From: Plantago elongata
Lineage: Eukaryota; Streptophyta; Magnoliopsida; Lamiales; Plantaginaceae
Assembly (NCBI GenBank): GCA_036897095.1
Contig: JAYMSP010002236.1
Span: 1-25,401, forward strand
Direction of reading: 5' to 3'
DNA length: 25,401 nucleotides
How positions within the stretch are numbered: the first letter of the stretch is position 1; the number at the start of each line of letters is the position of its first letter. A program made the translations under genes and the position numbers. This document shows, in pieces, positions 1 through 10,380 of the stretch. A model generated the notes under the pieces. It saw only the letters and a list, made by a program, of their open reading frames with translations, made no database searches and was not told the DNA's origin.

Positions 1-406
1 CCAAAAGATTTTAAAGATATCGAGCTTTCAGCATTGCCGGACCAACTTGAGAATTACTTTTTGGATATGAGCACATACATGTTCTATTTATGAACTTGGT
101 GAAATTTCTCAGAAAGTGGTTGACACTAGAAGAGATAAGGCTTATCCTTTGATTTACAGGCTTATAAAGTTGGCGCTAATTTTACCGGTTGCAACTGCTA
201 CGGTAGAAAGAGCTTTCTCTGCTATGAACATCGTGAAGAATTGACTTCGGAATAGAATGAGTGACGAATGGATGAATGATAATCTCGTGGTTTATTTTGA
301 AAAAGATGTATTCAAAGATGTATCAAACGAAGTTATCATTCAAAAATTTCAAAGTATGACGAATCGTTGGGATCAATATAGAGTAGATTTTATATTTTAT
401 GTGTAA
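1..406 (+). pseudogene. hAT transposase, C-terminal fragment (zinc finger MYM/TTF-type lineage), broken
   Basis: The translation shows the C-terminal dimerisation region of plant hAT transposases. From about 101 it reads EISQKVVDTRRDKAYPL, then LALILPVATATVERAFSAMN, LRNRMSDEWMNDNLV, and a tail ending at TAA 404-406. The PVATATVERAFSAM block is the hATC signature. Two lesions are visible. The reading frame changes between about 66 and 91: frame 1 upstream (DQLENYFLDM), frame 2 downstream. An in-frame TGA at 242-244 sits where the family has a coding residue just before LRNRM. The 5' part lies outside the window. The protein would have been a DNA transposase and is now non-functional. Family assignment is strong. 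Sub-lineage is inferred from similarity to the many plant genes annotated as zinc finger MYM-type protein 1-like. Confidence 0.85.
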
Positions 407-439
407 GAAATTTTTTTATTATAAATCTCGCTACTCCTA

Positions 440-466
440 ATTAAATTTTCTAGGTCCGTTCCTGTC
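440..466 (+). mobile_element. Probable 3' terminus of the hAT element
   Basis: About 35-60 bp after the transposase stop the sequence runs TTAAATTTTCTAGGTCCGTTCCTG. This resembles the 3' ends of this plant hAT lineage, which typically end in a degenerate AAATT..GGATCCGCCACTG. The other end is outside the window, so neither the inverted repeat nor the 8-bp target duplication can be checked. The exact border is an inference. Confidence 0.4.
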
Positions 467-720
467 AAAGGTGCGTGAAGGCAATATGACAAGCTGCAAT
501 GCACCTAATCTTAGAAAGCTCTAAAATCTACAACAAATATACCCACAAGAGTAAATTAAACAAAGTCGAAGTCACCAGCATATATCCCAAATCAAGTCAA
601 GTTCAAAGACTTGTAAGAGCTGCCAGGGCATTATGGAACATTATCACATTATGGAACGTTTTAAAATGGTGGAATTCATAGGAAATACCTATTAATTTGT
701 CCCTTTCTTTCAAGTAATGG

Positions 721-900
721 GAGAATTTACATAAATGGTCCTACCTTTTAAGCTGGACTAAATGGTACATGCAGTCTAATATTTAATGCTCAGGCACGAG
801 TAGTCCTGCGTTGTTTCCAATTTAAGCTTTGTGATCCTTTTTCAATGACTTGGCAATCGATGAATGGTAACTTCCAAATAGGCAGACACATCATCACCAA
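721..900 (+). repeat. Left terminal inverted repeat of the MULE
   Basis: Pairs with about 1540-1719 on the opposite strand. The best conserved block is the inner end, around 880-895 (GCAGACACATCATCA), matched by TGATGATGTGTCTGCC at 1543-1558. Confidence 0.7.
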
Positions 901-1539
901 CTTAAATTTAAGTCAAAAATTGAATTTAAAAAAAAGGAAAAAAAATTATAATTAAAATAAAATACAATAATACACTTTTAGGCAAATATAATGACTAAAC
1001 AAGAATAAACAGTAATATCAAACAACAACAAAGGAGAAGCTCTCTGTCGACTGAAAGTCTGAAACTATGATTCAAGAGCAGCCATATATAATACTTGAGT
1101 CACTTGTCGACGTATGTTCATGGTAAGTATTGTTTAGATTTTCAATCTAGGGTTTACAGTTTCGATTTGGGAATTGACAGAAGAAATTTTACCCCATTCA
1201 GATTAATTAGCACACTGTACCCATCTCCAGCCGAGATTCTTCTTCGTCCAAGATGTTTTCAGCTCAACAATTCTTCCACAATCACAAAGACGAGTTTCCT
1301 CTGAATCATACGAGCTTGCAGATAAAGTCAACATGGTTCGATTCGTTCAATTTGGGAAAGTCCAAAAAATTAAGGTTCTTATGTCTGATTTGGGGGTTCT
1401 GATAAGGTCTAATTAGGTTTGCCTTTTTTTCCCTCTTGCTTTTGGGGAAAAACTCCCTAATACTACAATAAATGTAAATTATTGCATTTTCTTGGTTGTG
1501 AAAATTCAATTTTTGCTATAAATTTATACTATTGATGAT

Positions 1540-1719
1540 GTGTCTGCCTATTGGGAAGTCAAAATTGAAGTCACTATTGACCAATTGCCACGTCACTGAA
1601 AAGGGACCACATAGCTTAAGTTGGAAACAAAGCAAGACTATTCGTGTATGAGCGTCAAATGTTGGATTGCATGTGTCATTTGGCTCAAAAGATGGGTCCA
1701 TTTATGCCATTTTATCGTG
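1540..1719 (-). repeat. Right terminal inverted repeat of the MULE
   Basis: Reverse complement partner of 721-900. A 61-codon open frame on the minus strand here is only a by-product of the repeat and is not called as a gene. Confidence 0.7.
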
Positions 1720-1728
1720 AAGTAATAG

Positions 1729-3680
1729 TCAATTTCACATGGGCCGAACTCATTTTTGTAATTTCAAAAATTTTATTCAGTACTAACAAAATAACAATTA
1801 TAAGATAGAGAGGGATTTTTTTTTCCTTTTTAATTCCTTAAGATACATAGGAGAGAAGAGAAGAAAATGAAATTTAGACCTTTTATATACATGTAATCTT
1901 ATTTATAAGGTAACCATTTTTGTTATTTTGTTACCATGTAACGTTAGTGATTAATATTTGGTGGTGAATCAGTGCTACCTAACTTATTAGTCTGATAAAT
2001 AATTGTTATCGACATACGATGACTATTATTTTTTATTTTGACAACATTTAACAACAATGACTAATATTTGATAGCGAATGAGAGATGACTAACTTTGTCA
2101 TCCAGAAAAAAAATTGTTACTTATATATGATGATCTGTTTTTTTAGTTTACCACTATTTTAATAGCTCTGAATATTATTTGGTGATGAATGTGAATTTAT
2201 TTTTTTTGTATTCATTGATGTGCATATCAATAAGAAATTTAGTTTCCTCAAATCTTTAGGGCAAAACTATCATATAGTGGGTGTCTCATCTTGGTCAGTC
2301 GGCCCGACATGATCCATTATGTCTTAGCCACAAACTATACTATTACCAATTTGTATTTCTAACTTCAACTCGAAATTCTTAAAACTTAATGTAATGCGTG
2401 TGATTTTTGTACAATTAAGTAAGTACGATTACAGGTAGTTGATCCAATAAATAGTAAATAAAAATATAACTCTAGTACTTTTGATAATGTGAATTGAGTA
2501 AAAGAATTCATTCCTTTTTAAAGTAAATTAACTGAATGCATATATAAAAGTGTAATAAATGTGATAAAGTTCTATGCCGTTTTAAAAATATGCTCTTGAG
2601 TGAAATTTTGTAACAAAATAGTATAAGTAAGACCGTGACATTTTGTTTATTTAGTGAATTGGATAATAAAATACACGTGTATTGTGGAAATGTATTGATT
2701 AAGTTCATATATATATTCATGTTGTACATGAATTTGTCTCGTTTGGTGTACATATTAGCTACTGGAGATTGGTCCTCATGAGTTCATAGGGGTTAGAATG
2801 AAATCATAGGCTTGAATCTTGATAGATGTGATGCAAATATCAAGATTTGAAAGGAAAAACCCTACAAGAATGTATGAATGATGATCACAGATTTGTGTGG
2901 TTACCCTTTTATTTTATTGCACTACTCATAAGAAATAATGATGAAGTACTTTTGATTAATGGAGCTAGCATATAAATTAACCAATTAACATGATTATCCA
3001 ATCAGTTTGACTACCAAGGGACCATGCCCTCTGCATTTGGGACCTTAGCTAGTGCTCAATGTCCAGGACCAATTCTATACACATGTCATATATCATCATT
3101 TTAGTCCATGTTCAATTGCTCAGTTCCATTAACTAGATATCGATCATAGATATATAGCTCTTTGGGTTGAAATGAAATGTTCAATCTTGGAACTTTTTCT
3201 TAATTGTTCACATCACCAGAGTCATATATATTTGATCACAAATAAAACTTGAACTAAGAATGTCATATTTTTCCCATATGTTATTAGTGGATACATATTT
3301 ATCCCCACATTCGTGCATTTCAGTCTGCAATCTAATCTTACCAAACCAATAATAACAGAGAGCATAAGAGATGGTCATAACTCCCAATCCTATACAATAA
3401 TCACATTGCTAGCCTAGAATACCCACAAAGGTGTAACTCTCCCGTGGTTTAAGCAAGTTTCAAGGTAGATCCATGTACTTAAAAGAAAAAGAAAAAAAAA
3501 GGCTGATATTAAATCGAGAGTGAGAGGTTGCAATTAAAATACGAGAGAACCAAATTACTATTGACAATTTAGTATATATAGCTCTAGATGTGTAATCTCC
3601 AAACAATATCATCTATTACCTTGATGATAAATGATAATACCTTTGAATTCGGCTAATCATTTAATTACATAATCTAGCGC
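1729..3680. other. AT-rich intergenic DNA
   Basis: I see no convincing gene. Open frames are short and resemble no protein family. The stretch holds the degenerate tandem repeat at about 1925-2185 and otherwise unstructured AT-rich sequence. Confidence 0.6.
1925..2185. repeat. Degenerate tandem repeat, ~110-bp period, about 2.3 copies
   Basis: The motif TTAATATTTGGTGGTGAATC (1951-1970) recurs as CTAATATTTGATAGCGAATG (2061-2080) and as AATATTATTTGGTGATGAAT (about 2171-2190). Each is preceded by a related TTACCA/ACAACAT..TTA block. The first two copies also share a downstream segment (AACTTATTAGTCTGATAAATAATTGTTA against AACTTTGTCATCCAGAAAAAAAATTGTTA). Spacing is about 110 bp. It may be a remnant of a larger satellite or of a transposon's subterminal repeats. 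Confidence 0.5.
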
Positions 3681-4652
3681 GGGGGGAATGACATATTTGA
3701 TTTAGAACTATGGAGTCATTGTGACATGCAATCACCACTTTACTTTTATTGTGATTTTTAGTCCACAACTTATAAATATTAACAAATTAAGTATAATTTT
3801 CATAAATTATAGACTAAAAATGCTGATTTGGCATGGTTTGTGTTGATGTGGACAAATTGACACACATAGTCAACAAAAAATCACAAGTGTTGACTGCCAA
3901 CTCACATAAAAATGAACAATTAATTTTAAAAAGTCAGAAAATGTAAAATAAATTAAAAAATATATAATATTTTTTAAAAATCGGAAAATATTAAAAATAG
4001 TTTTAAAAAATTAAATGTCAATTTTTAAAAATTAAAAAATATTTAAAATATTTAAAATCGTAAAATATTAAAAATAAATAAAAAACTGAAAAAATAAGTT
4101 TTAAAAATAAAAAAATTATATAAAATAATTTTAAAATCTAGGGTTTGTCAATTGGGGAAGAACATAGTTTGTAATGGAGTCTAATTTATTCTGTTTATAT
4201 CTTTTTTCAGTTAGATGATGTTGATAAACTTTGTTCTTCCCCAATTGACAATCCCTAAATTTTTAAAATTATTTTATATATTTTTCTAATTTTAAAACTT
4301 ACTTTTTCATTTTTTAATTGTTTAAATATTTTATGATTTTATATTTTTTAATATTTTTAAAGAATTAAAAGTTCAAATTATTTTTAATAATTTTCGATTT
4401 AAAAAAATATTATATATTTTTTACATTTTTCTGACTTTTTAAAATTAATTTTTCATTTTTATGTGAGTTGGTGGTTAACAATTATAATTTTGTTGACTAA
4501 GTGTGTCAATTTGTCCACACTAACACAAACCATGCCAAATCAGTATTTTTAATTCATAATATTTTAAAATTGTACGTAACTTGTCAACATTTATATGTTG
4601 TGAAATATCACAATGACCATATAATTTTGGATCAAATATGCCATTTTCTCTC
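3681..4652. mobile_element. Foldback (long inverted repeat) element
   Basis: The left arm, about 3681-4172, and the right arm, about 4226-4652, are reverse complements along almost their whole length. Outer landmarks are CATATTTGAT (3692-3701) against ATCAAATATG (4631-4640). Mid-arm landmarks are GGCATGGTTTGTGTT and ACAAATTGACACAC against GTGTGTCAATTTGT and AACACAAACCATGCC. The inner stem is a perfect 20-bp match: TTGTCAATTGGGGAAGAACA (4145-4164) against its complement in 4231-4250. The unpaired loop is only about 53 nt. The arms are very AT-rich and carry no ORF. The structure fits a foldback-type MULE derivative or large MITE. I found no clear target duplication. Confidence 0.8.
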
Positions 4653-4659
4653 CAATGCA

Positions 4660-6540
4660 CTATTATAGTATATGTAATTTGCCAAATGAAATTAGTAGCA
4701 GAAACTAGTGTTGGTGGAAAGGAGATCAACAAAGACCCGTTTGTTTAAAGAAACATCGTACGGTTCAACCAAAAACTAATGAAAAAAAAAATGCTTTTGC
4801 ATTGAAGTCGATAGATAAAGCGAAATATGAGAATTGAATGTTGCAAGTACCGTACAAAATCTTCAGTGACTCAGTGGGTCGACTGTCAAGGTCCTCTAGG
4901 ATCGAGTCATTAAGTTCAGTTCCTCTGAAATGGGCTTTAAATTACAGAGGTATACTTGTAATTTTGTTTTCTCTACAATAATGTAATATAGTTCGACGTT
5001 TTTAGTTTTGTCGGACAACTAGAGCTCAACTAATATTTAAGGAGCTCAACTAATTAAATATGTCTATATTGATACTGAATTTTCAGGTATCGATACCTAT
5101 CTAGCTTGGCAAGAATTTGTAAATGAAATATGTTAATATGATGTTACAAGCTTGTTCTTTCATGTGATGGGTGCGCATTATGCAGTTTGGTAAGTAGATA
5201 GCTGGAAAGTGAGCTAAGAATGGCCTATATGAATGAACATCGATCAAATTGAAGGGTGGCAAGTGTTGGTGGGAAATGGATTGAAAGAGTACTTCTGCTC
5301 ACAGACGACAATGCTCTTTCAAGATCACATCATGGAAGGGTGGAACTAGAGTTTACTAAACCTATAATAATTCATTTTTCGATGACTCGAATCCTGACCT
5401 AAATATCAACTTTAAAAAGTGTCATATATAAACAATCTGGTATTGTATCAAAATTATGAAAAACAAATGTATGTAGTCGTCTAACGCTATGAAAGTGGTT
5501 GTTTGTTGGACCAATCTGAAACGAGATTATCAAAAGAATTGCTATAAGTGTTAATGTCTCTAAGTTTACATTCTCGTATTGAAAGATTCGTGTCCATTTA
5601 AGAAGCCAAGCACATAGTTTTGTGAAAACATACAAAAGTGATGTCTAAGTGAGTAAATGAGAGGTAGTACCACAGCAACAAACTCGAACTATTCCTGGTA
5701 AAAGAAGTGGGAACTAAGAGATGAAATTAAATGCTCAAAAGTAACATGACATGAAAACTAAACCGATTGAAAATTGGTGTCACAAGTGGGTGGGACAACT
5801 ACAACACTCCCTTTCCCTCCCACGTAACGTATCTCGTGCCCTGTATTACTACTGCAAACTGTAGAGAACTTTCATAACAACTTAAATTCGCGTTCCCGTA
5901 TAGACTATATACGTATACATTTAATTTATTTCCGTAACATATTTACTTCAATAGATTGTGATTCATTGTATATGATAAATGGTGTGTAAGGACTAAGGAT
6001 TCACACAAGGACTCCAATCTTCGGGCCCTTTATTTATCGTCCATTAGGCTAACGAGTACTACCGCCGTTCCAATTAAAGGTGCACATGTTGATTTAAACA
6101 CTATGTTAAAACTTGATACTGGTGCCTCAATATTTCAAAGACAGTCCTTGAATAAACATGAGAAGTATAAGTTAAACATTGCTTTGTTATTTTTTATAAA
6201 TAAATTATATACGGTACTGTTCAATTCAGTTTAGTTCAAACGAGGAGCACATCGACTACGTGTAAAATGTGATAAAGTGAGTTTGGTAAAGATGTATATT
6301 TGTTCATGGATAAGTCATAGGGATTGGAGATAATGTATGTATAATCTGTGGAAAAAAAGACAAACACATAGTATAGTTACAAGGACGGAAGAAAAAGAAA
6401 AATGCATACATAAACCTGATCAAGTATATTATGATCACTCATCATCACTACATTCACAGGTCCATTCACAAGCTCTTAGAAAATGCACCACTCACTGACA
6501 GCTACAGTCCATTCAACTCTTGCTCTTCCAACAATGACTG
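4660..6540. other. Intergenic and upstream region of the GLK gene
   Basis: No coding region is supported. A short direct repeat, GAGCTCAACTAAT, occurs at 5022-5034 and 5042-5054 (20-bp period). Minus-strand open frames here resemble nothing known. The promoter of the downstream GLK gene probably lies in the 3' part, but I cannot place its TATA box with confidence. Confidence 0.45.
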
Positions 6541-6569
6541 TTAGCTAGCTCTGAATTAGCACATATCAT

Positions 6570-6586
6570 ACACACACACACACACA
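6570..6586. repeat. (AC)n microsatellite
   Basis: About eight AC dinucleotides directly upstream of, or inside, the putative GLK 5' leader. Confidence 0.8.
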
Positions 6587-6857
6587 GAGGTATGTATGTA
6601 TTTTAAACACCTACTTACATTTTCGACAAGAACCAAACTAGTCATTAGTAAACCACTTTCTACGCTAAATCCAGCAGATTCAAACCGAGAATCTCTTCTA
6701 CTTTCTAACCTTAACTAAGCTTTGCCAAAACAAAAACCTTTGTTGTTATGGAAATTTCTTACATGGCTAGTTTGTGATCTGTAGTCGAGTTTTTGTGCAG
6801 TTTCGGGTGTAAAAGTGTCTCATACCCGATCGCTAGCTGAAAGTTGCACGGGATAGC

Positions 6858-7378
6858 ATGAGGTATGTAGTTTCTTGATTATCTATTTAAACAGTGCAGT
6901 TTTGTTATCCGCAAAAGTTAACAAAAACTAGTGATTGCTGTCTCAACTAAAATTGAGTTTTTTTATTGAGACAATTGTACTTAAAAAAAAGTTGTTTTGT
7001 ACACGGAACAAGTCTCGTGAAATACTTGTGTTACTAAACAAGGGTGCCCGACTAAACAATAGTAAAATCAAGATAAGTAATCGTATTAGTATAAATCAGG
7101 TGAGTGTGTTGTACATTTAAGATGTGCGGGACGTGAGATCTTGACTTTTACGAAAAAAAATTGTTTTTTTTAAATTTGATTTATGAAGTAACCAATAGAT
7201 TAGTAGTTTGGTAAATTAAGTTTTAGGATTTGCTTGTGTTTATAATAGTCTTACCCTGTTTGCCCTGTTTTGGATGATAATGGGTACTGTTGTAATTTGT
7301 AGCAGGATCTGTAGATGGAACTGGAAACTGGTGGTGAAGGTGAATACTCTGTTTGTAGCTGGAAGGAATCAGAGATGA
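6858..7378 (+). promoter_or_regulatory. Candidate spliced upstream ORF overlapping the GLK start
   Basis: If the leader intron 6863-7305 is removed, the ATG at 6858-6860 opens a 25-codon frame. It reads through the GLK start codon in another frame and ends at TGA 7376-7378. That stop overlaps the in-frame Met21 codon of GLK (7375-7377) in an ATGA arrangement. This is read directly from the sequence, but it depends on the inferred intron. Any repression or reinitiation is inference. Confidence 0.35.
6863..7305 (+). other. Probable 5'-leader intron of the GLK gene
   Basis: A good donor, AG|GTATGTAG, lies at 6862/6863 and a good acceptor, TTTGTAGCAG|GATCTG, at 7305/7306. An in-frame TAG (7312-7314) stands directly before the coding ATG at 7315, and the other two frames close soon after. 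The exon starting at 7306 therefore cannot extend the protein upstream, which makes this a leader intron. The leader exon would end at 6862. Its start is unknown, perhaps near 6590-6800. Transcript data would be needed to prove it. Confidence 0.5.
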
Positions 7379-9775
7379 GTACTAAACTTGATGAAGATAA
7401 CTACATTTCAATAAAACAAGACAACTTGAGAAGAAATACATCTTCAGCTTCTGATGTCTCAAACCCAAACTTGGATCCAACTCCCAGACTTGATAAAACA
7501 AGAAAATCCAAAAATCATCCAGGGAAGAGAAAAGGGAAGGTATGTATGTAAACAGATTATTAAAATAATCGTTTTGTGTCATGTGACTGGTTTTCAGCTA
7601 CAGAGTCTAATGAAGTACAGAGTTTTAAGTGTTGAAACTTGTTGGAATCTAGTCATTTTATTAGTTATCCTATAAATATACTTATGCCCGATTCAATGGA
7701 TGTCTTTTACTACACACTATTCACATATTCACATTAATTAAGCATTGTTAGCAATCCTGTTACTGGAAAAAGTTATCTTATGATGATCATCTGAAAATGT
7801 GACATAGTAGTATTCTATATGCGATTACTGTTTTGTGTGAAGTTTTTTAGATGTTATGGGTGTCGACACCGGTGCATCCTACAACATAATATGTGGGATC
7901 TACATGACATATGAGAAGATGTACCAGCAGTTGCGCCTCTACCATTTACATATCCATGTGATCAATGCAAGATTGCAAATCATCTGCACTCAATTGTATG
8001 CACTTTGTGCAGGTGGACTGGACACCGGAACTTCACAAGAAGTTTGTGAAAGCTGTAGAACAGCTAGGCCTGGACAAAGCAGTGCCTTCAAAGATTCTGG
8101 AGATTATGGGGATCGACTGTCTCACACGACATAATGTTGCTAGCCATCTTCAAGTATGCAACTTCTCATTTCTGTTTATAAAAAAAACCTCTCTTTTTTC
8201 AAACATTGCTCTAATATTTGTCACAGAGTTAATCTCACCTTTCAGTGTTACTTCATTGATTAGTTAAAAATGAACACTTTTGTTGCAAAATGTGCCCTTA
8301 AATTTTCATTCATAATAAGATTCCAAGCACTATCTTGGTGTTATGGTTTTAATAATACAGAACTGAAAATGATTTTACATATCAAGTTTCTTGTCCTTAA
8401 GTCTCTTGGCTGGAATCTTTCTCCAAGGTGTACCTAATGCAGAAAATTTATATTTCACTCAGGTGATGATTTCATTTGTACTGCAAAATTGAAAGTATAC
8501 TGAACTCTGTACAACTATAGGAGCTTTTATAACAGATTAGATGGCATAAATTTACCATGCTTTATAATGAAAAATCACATTCGGTCTTAAATAGGTAAAG
8601 CTTAACTGGTTTCCTGTCAACTTGCAGAAGTACCGTTCGCATCAGAAACATTTATTAGCTCGAGAAGCAGAAGCTGCTAACTGGAACCGGAGGCGGCAAG
8701 CATATGGCACACCTGGAGGGGTAGGGAAGAAAGAGAGACCTTATTGTGTGCCTATTACCAGTTTCCCACCGGTGACACCAATTCCTCATGTTAGACCGCT
8801 ACATGTATGGGGTCATCCGCCGCCCCACCAATCTTTAACGCATATGTGGCCCAATCCTACACCTTATTCGTCGATACTAACTGGTGGCACATCCTCTTAT
8901 TGGTATTACCACCAACAAGACGTAAGCAAATGCATACAAACACGTTTAGTACGTGTTAAAACTCTCGCTCCCTCCACATTGTGATAGCATTTGTTTGTTT
9001 GTGTAGATTCCAGCACCCGGAGTGCCTTGCTCGTTACCACAATTTTTTCCCACGGTATATTTCAATTATTTTCTTAGCAGTTTGTTTACACTGGTTTTCT
9101 ACTTCTTGTTGAAATCTTAATACTAATTTAGTACCTAAAACTTGACATTCTCAACAACATGACCGTGCAGGGATACCCCCCTCCACCAGTCCCGGGCATA
9201 CCTCCAACTTCCATGCTCATGGTAGAGCCCTGCGCTGGTGTCCCTGCCGTTTTTCCTGATCAAGTTCTACCCCAGCCCCCGTGCGACTTAGACCTGGTGA
9301 GGTTTTCCCTCGATGTTTCTGTTTTCTTTCTTGTGGATTCGTCACAAATTGGTGTTAGTCACCTTCTAATAGGAGTCTAGAACTAAGATAATACTTGCAG
9401 TCTTGCACTCAGCCAGCATTGGATCTTATCTCATGACAAGTTTCTAATCTCGAACAGAGATCTATTCAATTTTACACTAGCAGTTCGTGCTATTTTGCAG
9501 CAGCTAGTTTGCCAAATTCTCACTAAGATTGACCTGTCCGCCTCAATTTACTATTCTCCATTTCTTAGCTAGCAATATCAGTTCCATCCTTGTTGCTAAC
9601 TTTAAGATGTTAACAGTCGAAGGAGTGCATAGATGCAGCCATTGGAGATGTTTTATCAAGGCCATGGCTTCCACTGCCACTCGGACTAAAGCCTCCATCT
9701 ATTGATGGCGTCATAACAGAACTACAACGCCAAGGAATATCAAGAATACGACCTGACTTGTGCCAACGTAGCTAG
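7315..9775 (+). CDS. GLK: GOLDEN2-LIKE (GLK) GARP-family transcription factor
   Basis: Six coding exons join without a frame break: 7315-7539, 8013-8153, 8628-8921, 9007-9054, 9171-9296 and 9617-9775. All introns are phase 0 with GT/AG ends, giving 330 residues. Residues 71-75 (KRKGK) lead into the GARP/Myb-like DNA-binding domain at 76-126, including [39 protein letters not shown] and SHLQKYRSH. The GLK-clade AREAEAA motif is at 133-139. A proline-rich linker (about 150-278) contains RPLHVWGHP. The C-terminal GCT box starts at 279 with [20 protein letters not shown], then [20 protein letters not shown] and AREAEAA separate GLK from APRR2-like proteins. GLKs are nuclear activators of chloroplast biogenesis and light-harvesting genes. 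The usual acidic N-terminal region of about 100 residues is missing: only 75 residues precede the DNA-binding domain. Start 7315 is the first ATG in the only open frame; Met21 (7375) is an alternative. Confidence 0.93.
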
Positions 9776-10380
9776 CGTTAGCAGTTACTGTTGAAATATC
9801 CTGGCAACTAACTCGTAAACAAGAAAAAAAAAGACCTGCCAAATCTCCATGAACATCATCATGGTTAAGCTCTCTCACGTATCAGACTGCATCCTGTATT
9901 GGATCACTCAGGAACATGCATTAGCTCAATTGTCATTTTCACCTTTCACTTCACGATTTTCACGTGTCCATCTACCGGGTTTAACATTATTGTGACAAGT
10001 GAGTCATGAATCATGACAGGGGATCATTAAGGCCCAGTAGTCTGTTCATTCTCATGTTTATGGTACTTGGCTGTACAACGTACTAGTCTCAAATTCTTTC
10101 TGTACATCTGGTTTGTTTAGAATGTTTGTGCACAATCAAGTTTAGACTTGGAATAATTAGTTTTGGCCTTGGTTAGGTATATTTTGTACACACTGTTGAG
10201 CGTGAATTCTTGATCCGAGCATGATTGATTTGCTCAAAGATCAGCTTTGGTTTTTTTCTTAGTTTGCGTTTTACTTATCATAGTTTATTGCAGAGATTGC
10301 GTTAGGTAGCAAAACAAAAAAAAACACAATAGTATCTGCATGGAGAATCACTTTTCACAGTTTACAAAATTAGGAGAAGT
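9776..10380. other. 3' untranslated and downstream region of GLK
   Basis: No further coding sequence follows the TAG at 9773-9775. A canonical AATAAA cannot be placed confidently here. The stretch probably contains the 3' UTR and a short gap before the next feature. Confidence 0.4.

Larger units (their letters stand above)
721..1719. mobile_element. Non-autonomous Mutator-like element (MULE) with long TIRs
   Basis: Bases 721-900 and the reverse complement of about 1540-1719 are co-linear and clearly related. Shared blocks include CATAAATGG, TTGTTTCCAA.TTAAGCT and AGGCAGACACATCATCA, giving TIRs of roughly 180 bp. Just outside them lie AAGTAATGG (712-720) and AAGTAATAG (1720-1728), a 9-bp target duplication with one mismatch. 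TIRs this long with a 9-bp duplication are typical of Mutator-like elements. The interior, about 900-1540, has no transposase. It includes A/T-rich DNA and a 49-codon ORF (ATG 1253 to TGA 1400-1402) with no recognised family. A captured gene fragment is possible but unproven. Confidence 0.7.

Noticed and set aside
2508-2753. 81-codon minus-strand ORF
   Set aside because: Composition follows the AT-rich background, with no motif and no supporting signals.
5399-5635. 78-codon minus-strand ORF upstream of GLK
   Set aside because: No family resemblance, no splice context and AT-driven composition; most likely chance.
8013-8134. Alternative frame running from the GLK intron through exon 2
   Set aside because: Exon 2 encodes the GARP domain in a different frame, so the read-through is not coding.
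7315-9775. GLK gene as an APRR2-like response-regulator protein
   Set aside because: No receiver domain, and the AREAEAA and IDAAIGDVL motifs belong to the GLK clade.
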